NCBI GenBank assembly: GCA_016288795.1
Contig: JAEELI010000009.1
Span: forward strand, 1-41,970
From: Caryophanales bacterium
Lineage (GTDB): Bacteria; Bacillota_I; Bacilli_A; RF39; UBA660
Direction of reading: 5' to 3'
DNA: 41,970 nucleotides
Shown here piece by piece: positions 31,979 through 39,075 of this stretch (position 1 is its first letter; each line of letters opens with the position of its first letter). The notes under the pieces are model-generated. The model saw nothing but the letters and a program-made list of their open reading frames with translations. It was not told the DNA's origin and searched no databases. Made by a program: the position numbers and the translations under genes.

Positions 31979-33067
31979 ATGAAAAAACAGTTTGATAGAC
32001 AATTATTTGGGATAATAATAATTTTATCAATTTTTGGAATAATAATGATTTATTCTTCCAGTTTTATCTGGGCTAATTATAAATATAATGATCCATATAG
32101 ATATGTGAAAATGCAAAGCATATTCTTTTTAATTGGAATATTATTGATGTTAATAACTTCTAAAATAAACTATAAGTTCTATTATAAATACGCTAATAAT
32201 GGCCTATTACTAGGGATAATTTTATTAATATTAGTATTAATTCCTGGAATAGGTTCAGTTCGAAATGGTAGTAGAAGTTGGTTTGGAATAGGCCCTTTAG
32301 GCATTCAACCTTCTGAGTTTGTAAAAATAGCTTTAATAATTTATACATCTAAATATTTATCTAATAATCAAAAAAGTATTAAGAATATATATAAAGGTTT
32401 AATGCCACTACTAATAATAGTTTTTTTTGTATTTTTATTGATAATGCTAGAACCAGATTTTGGTAGTGCCATGGTTTTACTAATAACGATTATATTATTA
32501 ATATTTACTAGTGGAGTTCAATTATCTTTCTTTGTTAAAGGTGGAGTATTGGGATTACTAGGTATAGTAGGAATAATTATCATGGCACCATATAGAATGA
32601 AAAGAATTGTCAGTTTTTTAAATCCTTGGAGTGATCCCTTAGGGAGTGGATATCAAATATTACAAAGTTTATATGCAATAGGTCCAGGAGGCCTTTTAGG
32701 CCATGGGCTTTTAAAATCAAGACAAAAGTATTTTTATCTACCAGAGCCTCAGACAGATTTCATTTTTTCAATTATTAGTGAAGAATTAGGATTTTTAGGC
32801 GTTCTTCTAGTAGCATTTGCATTTATATTCATTTTTTATAAATGTTCATCTATTTCATTAAAATGCAACGATTTATTTCCAAAATACTTAGCTTTCGGCT
32901 TGGCTCTGGGAATAATTGTCCAATCGACATTAAATTTAATGGTAGTTGTAGGACTTATTCCAGTAACTGGGGTAACTTTACCATTCATAAGCTATGGGGG
33001 AAGTAGTTTGCTTGTTAGTATGATAAGTATTGGGATTGTTCTGGGTATATCTAGAAATAATTATTGA
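31979..33067 (+). CDS. spoVE: SEDS glycosyltransferase SpoVE/FtsW family
   Basis: SEDS proteins polymerise glycan strands together with a class B PBP; SpoVE pairs with SpoVD in the cortex. The 362-residue protein has about ten membrane segments. LGIQPSEFVKIALI, MLEPDFGSAM and PEPQTDFIFSIISEELGF are SEDS signatures, and FISYGGSSLL is near the end. Its length and place after spoVD-mraY favour SpoVE, but FtsW cannot be excluded and one protein may do both jobs. The start at 31979 has no clear ribosome site and lies 15 bp after the mraY terminator, so its expression may depend on a separate, unrecognised promoter. Confidence 0.87.
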   Translation: MKKQFDRQLFGIIIILSIFGIIMIYSSSFIWANYKYNDPYRYVKMQSIFFLIGILLMLITSKINYKFYYKYANNGLLLGIILLILVLIPGIGSVRNGSRSWFGIGPLGIQPSEFVKIALIIYTSKYLSNNQKSIKNIYKGLMPLLIIVFFVFLLIMLEPDFGSAMVLLITIILLIFTSGVQLSFFVKGGVLGLLGIVGIIIMAPYRMKRIVSFLNPWSDPLGSGYQILQSLYAIGPGGLLGHGLLKSRQKYFYLPEPQTDFIFSIISEELGFLGVLLVAFAFIFIFYKCSSISLKCNDLFPKYLAFGLALGIIVQSTLNLMVVVGLIPVTGVTLPFISYGGSSLLVSMISIGIVLGISRNNY

Positions 33068-33117
33068 CTTTATATATGAAATATATTATTTTAAGAAGCA
33101 TTAAACGAGTGATATGT

Positions 33118-33915
33118 ATGGTTGATTTTTCAAAGATGAAAAGAGATAATTACGGTTTAATATCTTTAAATAATTTGACATTAGATAATATTCGTTTATT
33201 TAGAGATTATAACCATAAAACATTTGAATATAATGATAGAACTTATTATTATAAAAGAATTAGTTCTTTAGATAATATGTATAATGAATTAATATGTAAT
33301 GAATTAGCTAAAGATTATGGTATTCCTTGTGTTGAATACGAGTTAGTATCTTTTGGAGAACAAATTGGTTTAATTAGTGAAGAAATCTCTAATTTACATC
33401 TTCTAAGCGAATATTTAAGTGATGATGAGTGTAATTTAGAAGATATATGGATGTTTTTAGAAAGTAGGTTTTCTGATAGTGAACTAGTTTATAAATTAAT
33501 GTCTGATTTAGTAAATGTGTTTATATTTGATGTTTTAATCGCTAACAATGATAGACATATAGATAATTTGGGATTAATAATAGACGGTGATAATATTAGC
33601 CTTAGCCCAATATTTGATAATGATAATTTACTAAACGAAATTGCTTTATATTATGGGGAACATGCATTGGGTGTTGATAAATTAAATAGCTCTATTAGTA
33701 AATTCATTGATATTAGTGATAGTTATTACATAGAATTAATTAGAGATAAAATTAATATTATTTCTCTAGAAAACATTGATTTATGTTTTGAAAGAATTTC
33801 TCAAAAAATACAAGCACCATTAAATGATTTTATCGCCGAAAAATTAAAAAGAAAGTTTGCAACAAACTATGATTTGTTAAATGCTGTAATTATTAAAAGA
33901 ATGTTACTTAAATGA
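33118..33915 (+). CDS. HipA-like kinase-fold protein
   Basis: The 265-residue protein resembles HipA/CtkA-like kinases. The clue is FIFDVLIANNDRHIDNLGLI, with NDRH...N as the catalytic loop, followed by LSPIFDNDNLL, with the Asp that binds metal. A lysine in YYYKRISS may contact ATP. HipA kinases inactivate translation components and are often toxins. No antitoxin-like HipB gene is next to it, and the N-terminal HipA domain is absent. The ATG at 33118 is preceded by GTGATATGT. The role is unknown. It is the second kinase-like orphan of the window. Confidence 0.6.
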   Translation: MVDFSKMKRDNYGLISLNNLTLDNIRLFRDYNHKTFEYNDRTYYYKRISSLDNMYNELICNELAKDYGIPCVEYELVSFGEQIGLISEEISNLHLLSEYLSDDECNLEDIWMFLESRFSDSELVYKLMSDLVNVFIFDVLIANNDRHIDNLGLIIDGDNISLSPIFDNDNLLNEIALYYGEHALGVDKLNSSISKFIDISDSYYIELIRDKINIISLENIDLCFERISQKIQAPLNDFIAEKLKRKFATNYDLLNAVIIKRMLLK

Positions 33916-33968
33916 ATTGATTAATAAATTATTTTGTGATAGTATTTAAATATAAGGAGGAGATTTTT

Positions 33969-34520
33969 ATGCCATGGTGGGGCTATTTACTAATTGTTTT
34001 AGGTGTCCTTGCTCTATACGTTGTTAAGGTATACAATGGCTTAGTATCATTAAGAAACAAAGTTGATGATCAAGCTAGTCAAATCGATGTTCAATTAAAG
34101 AAAAGATTTGATTTAATACCAAACTTAGTAGAAACAGTTAAAGGATATACTAAACACGAAAAAGAAACATTAGAAGGAGTTATTAAAGCAAGAAATACTT
34201 ATGTAACTGCAGATAACCTAGGTGATCAATTAAAAGCTGATGGTGAATTACAAAATGCAATAAGTAAATTATTTGCTTTAGCAGAAAGTTATCCTGAATT
34301 AAAAGCTAATGAAAACTTCATGAATTTACAAACTGAATTAACTGCTATTGAAGAAAAAATTGGTTATGCTAGACAATTCTATAATGATTCTGTTTTAAAA
34401 TATAACAATAAGATTCAAATGTTTCCATCAAACATTGTAGCTGGCTTATTCGGATTTAAGAAAAGAGAATTCTTTGAAGCAGCTAGTGAAGAAAGACAAA
34501 ACGTTAAAGTTCAATTTTAA
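33969..34520 (+). CDS. lemA: LemA family protein
   Basis: LemA proteins have one N-terminal membrane helix and a helical bundle outside or inside the membrane. WWGYLLIVLGVLALYVVKVYNGL forms the anchor, and RNKVDDQASQIDVQLKKRFDLIPNLVETVKGY is the family signature. A strong AAGGAGGAG lies before the ATG. The 183-residue length is normal. lemA is often followed by a glycine-rich DUF2207 membrane protein, as here. The biochemical role of the pair is not settled. Confidence 0.93.
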   Translation: MPWWGYLLIVLGVLALYVVKVYNGLVSLRNKVDDQASQIDVQLKKRFDLIPNLVETVKGYTKHEKETLEGVIKARNTYVTADNLGDQLKADGELQNAISKLFALAESYPELKANENFMNLQTELTAIEEKIGYARQFYNDSVLKYNNKIQMFPSNIVAGLFGFKKREFFEAASEERQNVKVQF

Positions 34521-34542
34521 GGCATTATCAAATGCCTTTTTT
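34519..34542 (+). terminator. Terminator between lemA and the DUF2207 gene
   Basis: AAGGCATT and AAATGCCTT form a stem with a short loop, followed by T residues. It may only partly block transcription into the next gene. Confidence 0.7.
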
Positions 34543-34556
34543 AGTAGGAGTCAATT

Positions 34557-36212
34557 ATGAAAAGAATAAAATATATATTATTTAGTTTAATTCTAATATT
34601 ATTTGGTAAAAGTGTTTATGCTGATCATATATATAACGTTAATATGGATATTTACTTAGATGAATTAGGAAATGCCAAAATAACTGAAATTTGGGATGTT
34701 CAAGCTGATTCAGGAACAGAATGGTATAAACAATTATATAATATTGGAAATGAAGAGTTAACTGATTTCAAAGTATCAATGGATGGTAAAGAATTAATCT
34801 TTAAAGAATGGGATGTAGATGAATCACTAAGTGAGAAAAAAGGATTCTATGGAATTAATTATGTTTCTGAAGGATTAGAATTATGTTTTGGTAAAGGAGA
34901 TATGCAAAGACACAAATTTACTTTAACTTATTCTTTATCAAACTTTATTTTTAATACTAGTGATAGTCAAGTTCTATACCAAACTTTACTTCCAAATGTA
35001 ACCTTGGATACTTTTTATGTAAAAGTTCATAGTTTTTATAACTTTCCTCAAGAATTAGATGTTTGGGGATATGGTTACGAAGGTTATGCCTACGTTTATG
35101 ATGGTTATATTGAAATGAGCCAAAAGGAAGATAAAGGATTAAATGGAGAATATGTTGTTTTACTAGTTAAATTTCCAAAAGACACTTTTAAAACAGTTAA
35201 TTCATATGAACAATTTGAAAATTTTGATAGTGTCTATAACATGGCGCAAGAGGGAAGCTTCAGATATGACAAAACTAAATTTTCAGATATCATCGCAGGA
35301 TTTTTTAGTGTCTATGCAATTCCATTTATAGTTTTTATGGTAGTTGCTGCTATGTCATCAGGCCATTCTGAATACGGAACTAAGAGATTAAAATTTAGTA
35401 AAGATGGCAAAAAGTTAAAAGATGTGCCTTACTTTAGAGACATACCTTGTAATAAAAACATATTTAGAGCTTATTGGATAGCATGTCAATATAATTTAAT
35501 TAAAAATAAAACAGACTTTTTAGGAGCTATATTACTTAGATGGTTAAAAAATGATAATATAGCAAATACTACAGTTACATCAAAGATTTTAAAGAAAGAA
35601 GAAAGAGCAATACAGCTTCTTAATAGCAATAATATGGGGCTTAGGGAAATTGAATTGTATAATATGATGATGACTGCTAGTAAAGATGGAGTTTTAGAAA
35701 GTAACGAATTTAAAAAATGGTGTTCAAGTAATTACAAAAAAATACTTAATTGGTTTTCAAATGTTATAGATGACGTAACTAATGAATATGTTAATGAAGG
35801 TTTAATAACTCCGGAAAAGAAAACTTTTTCAACAATTTATAATGTTGATGATAGAATGAAAGAAACTGCAATGCAAATGGCAGGTTTAAAAGAATTTTTA
35901 AATGAATTTTCTAACATTAGTGATCGTGAATCTATAGATGTTAAACTATGGGAAGAGTATTTAATATTTGCCCAAATATTTGGTATAGCAGAAAAAGTTG
36001 CTAAAGAATTTAAAAAGTTATATCCAGATGTTATAACTGATGATTATTATAATGATATAATCTTTATTCACCACATTTCATATGAAGGTGTTCACGCTGC
36101 TTCAGTAGCAAAATCTCGTGCTGAAAGCTATTCTAGTGGTGGCGGAGGCTTCTCATCTGGAGGCGGAGGCGGAGGTTCCTTCGGTGGTGGAGGCGGCATG
36201 GGAGGCCGTTAA
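34557..36212 (+). CDS. DUF2207 family membrane protein with Gly-rich C-terminus
   Basis: The 551-residue protein has a signal peptide (RIKYILFSLILILFGKSVYA), an extracellular beta-rich DUF2207 domain (HIYNVNMDIYLDELGNAKITE, YSLSNFIFNT), a membrane helix near residue 250, and a cytoplasmic region. The end is a run of Gly with Ser and Phe. This architecture, next to lemA, is a common pair in Firmicutes. A role in envelope or secretion stress is often suggested for it, but none is proven. TAGGAG precedes the ATG. Confidence 0.87.
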   Translation: MKRIKYILFSLILILFGKSVYADHIYNVNMDIYLDELGNAKITEIWDVQADSGTEWYKQLYNIGNEELTDFKVSMDGKELIFKEWDVDESLSEKKGFYGINYVSEGLELCFGKGDMQRHKFTLTYSLSNFIFNTSDSQVLYQTLLPNVTLDTFYVKVHSFYNFPQELDVWGYGYEGYAYVYDGYIEMSQKEDKGLNGEYVVLLVKFPKDTFKTVNSYEQFENFDSVYNMAQEGSFRYDKTKFSDIIAGFFSVYAIPFIVFMVVAAMSSGHSEYGTKRLKFSKDGKKLKDVPYFRDIPCNKNIFRAYWIACQYNLIKNKTDFLGAILLRWLKNDNIANTTVTSKILKKEERAIQLLNSNNMGLREIELYNMMMTASKDGVLESNEFKKWCSSNYKKILNWFSNVIDDVTNEYVNEGLITPEKKTFSTIYNVDDRMKETAMQMAGLKEFLNEFSNISDRESIDVKLWEEYLIFAQIFGIAEKVAKEFKKLYPDVITDDYYNDIIFIHHISYEGVHAASVAKSRAESYSSGGGGFSSGGGGGGSFGGGGGMGGR

Positions 36213-36247
36213 TAAACTGTTAAAAAAGCCTCAATATTTTACAAAAC

Positions 36248-36276
36248 TTGACATTTTTTGGTGTCTATGATATAAT
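36248..36276 (+). promoter_or_regulatory. Strong SigA promoter of the cell wall hydrolase
   Basis: The -35 box TTGACA (36248-36253) and -10 box TATAAT (36271-36276) both match the consensus, with a 17-bp spacer and a TGA extension. It is the best SigA promoter in the window, so the gene is likely expressed in growing cells. Confidence 0.85.
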
Positions 36277-36303
36277 TATCATGTTCATTCAGGGGGATTT
36301 GAT

Positions 36304-36951
36304 ATGAATAAAAAAAGTGTTTTGGATCACCTCCGCGTTATGTGGGGTAGTGTTATTTCAAAAATATATAAGAATAATATAGGGTATTTAGTTTTACCAT
36401 TAGTATATATAATTATTATGTTTATGGTATTACCTAATCCTAGTGTGCAAACAGTTAAATATAGTTATATAAATTTAGATTCTTATAAAACTATTAATTT
36501 AACAAATGAAGAAAAAGTTAAAGAAATATTAGTTCAATATAATTTAACTAATGAACAATTCAAGACTTTAGCTGCAATTGTTCTAAGTGAAGCAGCTAAT
36601 AACTATGATGATGCATATGCCGTTATAAATACTATTTATAATAGAACTCATAGTAAAAACTGGGTTAGAAGTGTAAATAGTTACTTTGGAAAAGGTAAGG
36701 GTAATAATATGTATTATCAAGCAATATCACCTAGACAATTTACAGTTTATAGTAGTGGTTCATATAAAAGACATTTAAATAAAACTAATAGTGTGGGATA
36801 TCAAGCTATAATAGACTTCTTATGGACAGAGAATATAATGCACAATTATTTGTCCTTTAGATCTCACAGTATTAAAGTTAAAAATAGTGAATCATTTTGT
36901 TCAAATGGTAATAACTACTTTGGTGTTATAAAAGAAGAAAACAGGATTTAA
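36304..36951 (+). CDS. Cell wall hydrolase, SleB/CwlJ (Hydrolase_2) family
   Basis: The 215-residue protein has a membrane anchor (about residues 26-45) and a SleB/CwlJ-type catalytic domain outside. AAIVLSEAAN, with its Glu, followed by DDAYAVINTIYNRTHSKNW and AISPRQFTVYSSGSYKRH, match the Hydrolase_2 pattern. In Bacillus these enzymes degrade spore cortex during germination. Here a consensus SigA promoter suggests vegetative use. AGGGGG precedes the ATG. The gene ends convergent with rnhC over a shared terminator. Confidence 0.82.
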   Translation: MNKKSVLDHLRVMWGSVISKIYKNNIGYLVLPLVYIIIMFMVLPNPSVQTVKYSYINLDSYKTINLTNEEKVKEILVQYNLTNEQFKTLAAIVLSEAANNYDDAYAVINTIYNRTHSKNWVRSVNSYFGKGKGNNMYYQAISPRQFTVYSSGSYKRHLNKTNSVGYQAIIDFLWTENIMHNYLSFRSHSIKVKNSESFCSNGNNYFGVIKEENRI

Positions 36952-36964
36952 TTAATCCTGTTTT
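36938..36964. terminator. Bidirectional terminator between the hydrolase and rnhC
   Basis: A near-palindrome AAAACAGGATT...AATCCTGTTTT overlaps both stop codons and can act on both strands. Confidence 0.85.
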
Positions 36965-37875
36965 ATTTTATCTATATTTTTAAAATTCATTTTTGCTATT
37001 TCAGATAATTTATCATAACCATATTTATCTACAATATCCTTGGCTACTTTATTAACTATATCTCCAGCACCTTTAGGTAGAGGCTCATGAACTAAATCAG
37101 ATAATTCATTCATTTTATTAAGAAATATATATCTAGATATAATAGAAGAACAAGCAACACTTAAATATTTATCTTCTGCTTTAGTAGTAAATGTTATATG
37201 TTCTACTTTATTATCTATATCTTTTATATATTCATAGTATTTATCTTTAGAACAAAATTCATCAATTACTATTTTAGCGTAATTAAACTTATTTTTATTT
37301 TTAAGTTCATATAAAGCTTTATTATGTAATATAGCCTTTAATTTATTCATATTTAAATCTTTATTATGATGCTTATTATATGTAATATTATCTAAGATAG
37401 TAGTAACATAAGGAATTTTATTCATAATTTTAGGAGCAATTTCATTTATTTTTTCATCAGTGATTTTTTTGGAATCCTTAACTCCTAAACTTTCTAACCA
37501 TTCAAAATCTTTAGTTTCAACATAAGTAGCTGTAACGACTATAGGTCCAAAAAAATCTCCAGTTCCAACTTCATCAGACCCAATAGTATTATAGTAAAAT
37601 ACTTTATCATCTTTTTTTTTGGCTTTTGTTTCCTTACCATCCAAGTTAATTATTCTATTATTAAGTCTTCTTTCTAAATCTATCCATATATTAGCATCAA
37701 TATCTGCACTGACACCTTGGAACATTATTTTGCCGCTTTCATATAAAGTTATAGTCGTGTCAGCTTCCATAGCTTGAAAAACAGCATAGGGAGGAGTTTT
37801 ATCTTTTTTTAAATCTTTATAATAATCGATAACTTTATTCTTTAAATTATCAGATAGTTTGAATACTATAGTCAT
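36952..37875 (-). CDS. rnhC: Ribonuclease HIII
   Basis: RNase HIII removes RNA from RNA-DNA hybrids. The 307-residue protein has the N-terminal TBP-like substrate-binding domain (about residues 1-80, YAVFQAMEADTTITLYESG). The catalytic domain begins NTIGSDEVGTGDFFGPIVV, whose Asp and Glu are metal ligands, and continues with KIVIDEFC. AEDKYLSVACSSIISRY supplies further conserved residues. The start at 37875 follows GAGGTGT and gives MTIVFKLSD; a longer upstream frame lacks a ribosome site. It is convergent with the hydrolase gene and divergent from cvpA. Confidence 0.95.
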   Translation of the reverse strand: MTIVFKLSDNLKNKVIDYYKDLKKDKTPPYAVFQAMEADTTITLYESGKIMFQGVSADIDANIWIDLERRLNNRIINLDGKETKAKKKDDKVFYYNTIGSDEVGTGDFFGPIVVTATYVETKDFEWLESLGVKDSKKITDEKINEIAPKIMNKIPYVTTILDNITYNKHHNKDLNMNKLKAILHNKALYELKNKNKFNYAKIVIDEFCSKDKYYEYIKDIDNKVEHITFTTKAEDKYLSVACSSIISRYIFLNKMNELSDLVHEPLPKGAGDIVNKVAKDIVDKYGYDKLSEIAKMNFKNIDKIKQD

Positions 37876-37958
37876 TTTACACCTCAAAACAATTTTAACA
37901 CAATTATCTTTATTTTTCATTACATTTATAATATAATTTAAACTAGGAGATGAGTTAG

Positions 37959-38690
37959 ATGAATGTATTATTAGATATTCTTATAGTTGTATTTATAGTT
38001 CTTGGTGTTTTAGCTGGAATAAAAAGAGGATTAATTAAATCTATAGTTAGTATTGTTGGTTTAATAGCAATAATTATTATTAGTTATGCATTAAGAATAC
38101 CACTTGCAAATTTTTTAATCGACAAATTACCATTCTTTAGTTTTGGTGGTTCATTAGCAGGTTTAACTTCACTTAATATTTTGATATATAATTTAGTGGC
38201 TTTCATTGTTTTATTTATCGTTTTGTATTGTGTATTAAATATTGTGTTAGCTTTAACTGGATTTATTGACACATTATTAAAGTTTACTGTTATATGGATT
38301 ATACCATCAAAGATTGGAGGAGGAATAATTGGTTTTATTGAATCATGGTTATTCGTTTATTTAGCATTATTTGTTTTAATTCAACTTAATTTTTCTACCG
38401 TTTGGGTTAGTAAAAGTACTTTAGCTAACGTTGTTTTAGATCATACACCATTAATTGGTTCATTCTTAGGAGGCGCAAAAAATGCTGCGATAAACATTTA
38501 TGAATCAATTGAAAACTCAGTTAACGATCCAAATGTTGATACTAAAGCTTTAAACTTACAAATATTAAATACTGAAATATCATATCAAATTATTAGTAAA
38601 GAAAAAGCAAATGAATTAATTCAAACTGGTAAACTAGGAATTGAAGATGTTTTAATTGGAAAAGGAATTAATAAATGGTTAGATATTTAA
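37959..38690 (+). CDS. CvpA family membrane protein
   Basis: CvpA-family proteins are small membrane proteins with roles in envelope homeostasis (named from colicin V production). The 243-residue protein opens LLDILIVVFIVLGVLAGIKRGLIKSI, the family signature with the GxxRGxxxS pattern, and has about four membrane segments. A soluble tail of about 75 residues follows. TAGGAGATGAG precedes the ATG. Its end overlaps the start of the thioredoxin gene by 16 bases. cvpA beside rnhC is common in Bacillus relatives. Confidence 0.85.
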   Translation: MNVLLDILIVVFIVLGVLAGIKRGLIKSIVSIVGLIAIIIISYALRIPLANFLIDKLPFFSFGGSLAGLTSLNILIYNLVAFIVLFIVLYCVLNIVLALTGFIDTLLKFTVIWIIPSKIGGGIIGFIESWLFVYLALFVLIQLNFSTVWVSKSTLANVVLDHTPLIGSFLGGAKNAAINIYESIENSVNDPNVDTKALNLQILNTEISYQIISKEKANELIQTGKLGIEDVLIGKGINKWLDI

Positions 38691-38977
38691 GTAAAGATGA
38701 TGATTACTTTGATATAGTAGAAAAAGGAATCGTTCTAGTAGATTTTTATGCCGATTGGTGTGGACCTTGCCAAATGTTAGCAAGCATACTTGAAGAAATT
38801 GATTACATGGATGTATTAAAAGTTAATGTAGATGAATTTCCAGATATAGCGCAAAAATTTTCCGTTATGAGTATTCCAACTTTATGTTTTTATAAAGATG
38901 GATTAATGATTCAAAAGGAAATAGGTTATAGAACTCCAGAGGATATAAAAAATATTTATAATAAGATGATGGAATAA
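38675..38977 (+). CDS. trxA: Thioredoxin-like protein
   Basis: This 100-residue protein has the thioredoxin fold. VLVDFYADWCGPCQMLASIL holds the redox CGPC site, and MSIPTLCFYKDG holds the cis-Pro loop. It is an intracellular disulfide reductase; no signal peptide or anchor is present. The gene begins inside the end of cvpA, so translation is coupled. Bacillus trxA is usually about 104 residues, so it is complete. Confidence 0.92.
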   Translation: MVRYLSKDDDYFDIVEKGIVLVDFYADWCGPCQMLASILEEIDYMDVLKVNVDEFPDIAQKFSVMSIPTLCFYKDGLMIQKEIGYRTPEDIKNIYNKMME

Positions 38978-39002
38978 CAAGATTTATCTTGTTATTTTTT
39001 TT
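38973..39002 (+). terminator. Rho-independent terminator after trxA
   Basis: AATAACAAGAT and ATCTTGTTATT form an eleven-base stem around TT, followed by T residues. Confidence 0.85.
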
Positions 39003-39009
39003 AATTTTC

Positions 39010-39038
39010 TTGACTATAGTCATAAAAATTATTAAAAT
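39010..39038 (+). promoter_or_regulatory. SigA-type promoter of the giant surface protein
   Basis: The -35 box TTGACT (39010-39015) and -10 box TAAAAT (39033-39038) are 17 bp apart. The TTGACTATAG stretch is shared with the surface-protein promoter at 5993. Confidence 0.65.
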
Positions 39039-39075
39039 GATTATGGATATATATATATAAGGTAAGAGTGATGTT

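Noticed and set aside
36213-36247. Terminator after the DUF2207 gene
   Set aside because: GAGGC and GCCTC could pair, but the loop is over 20 bases and no T run follows directly.
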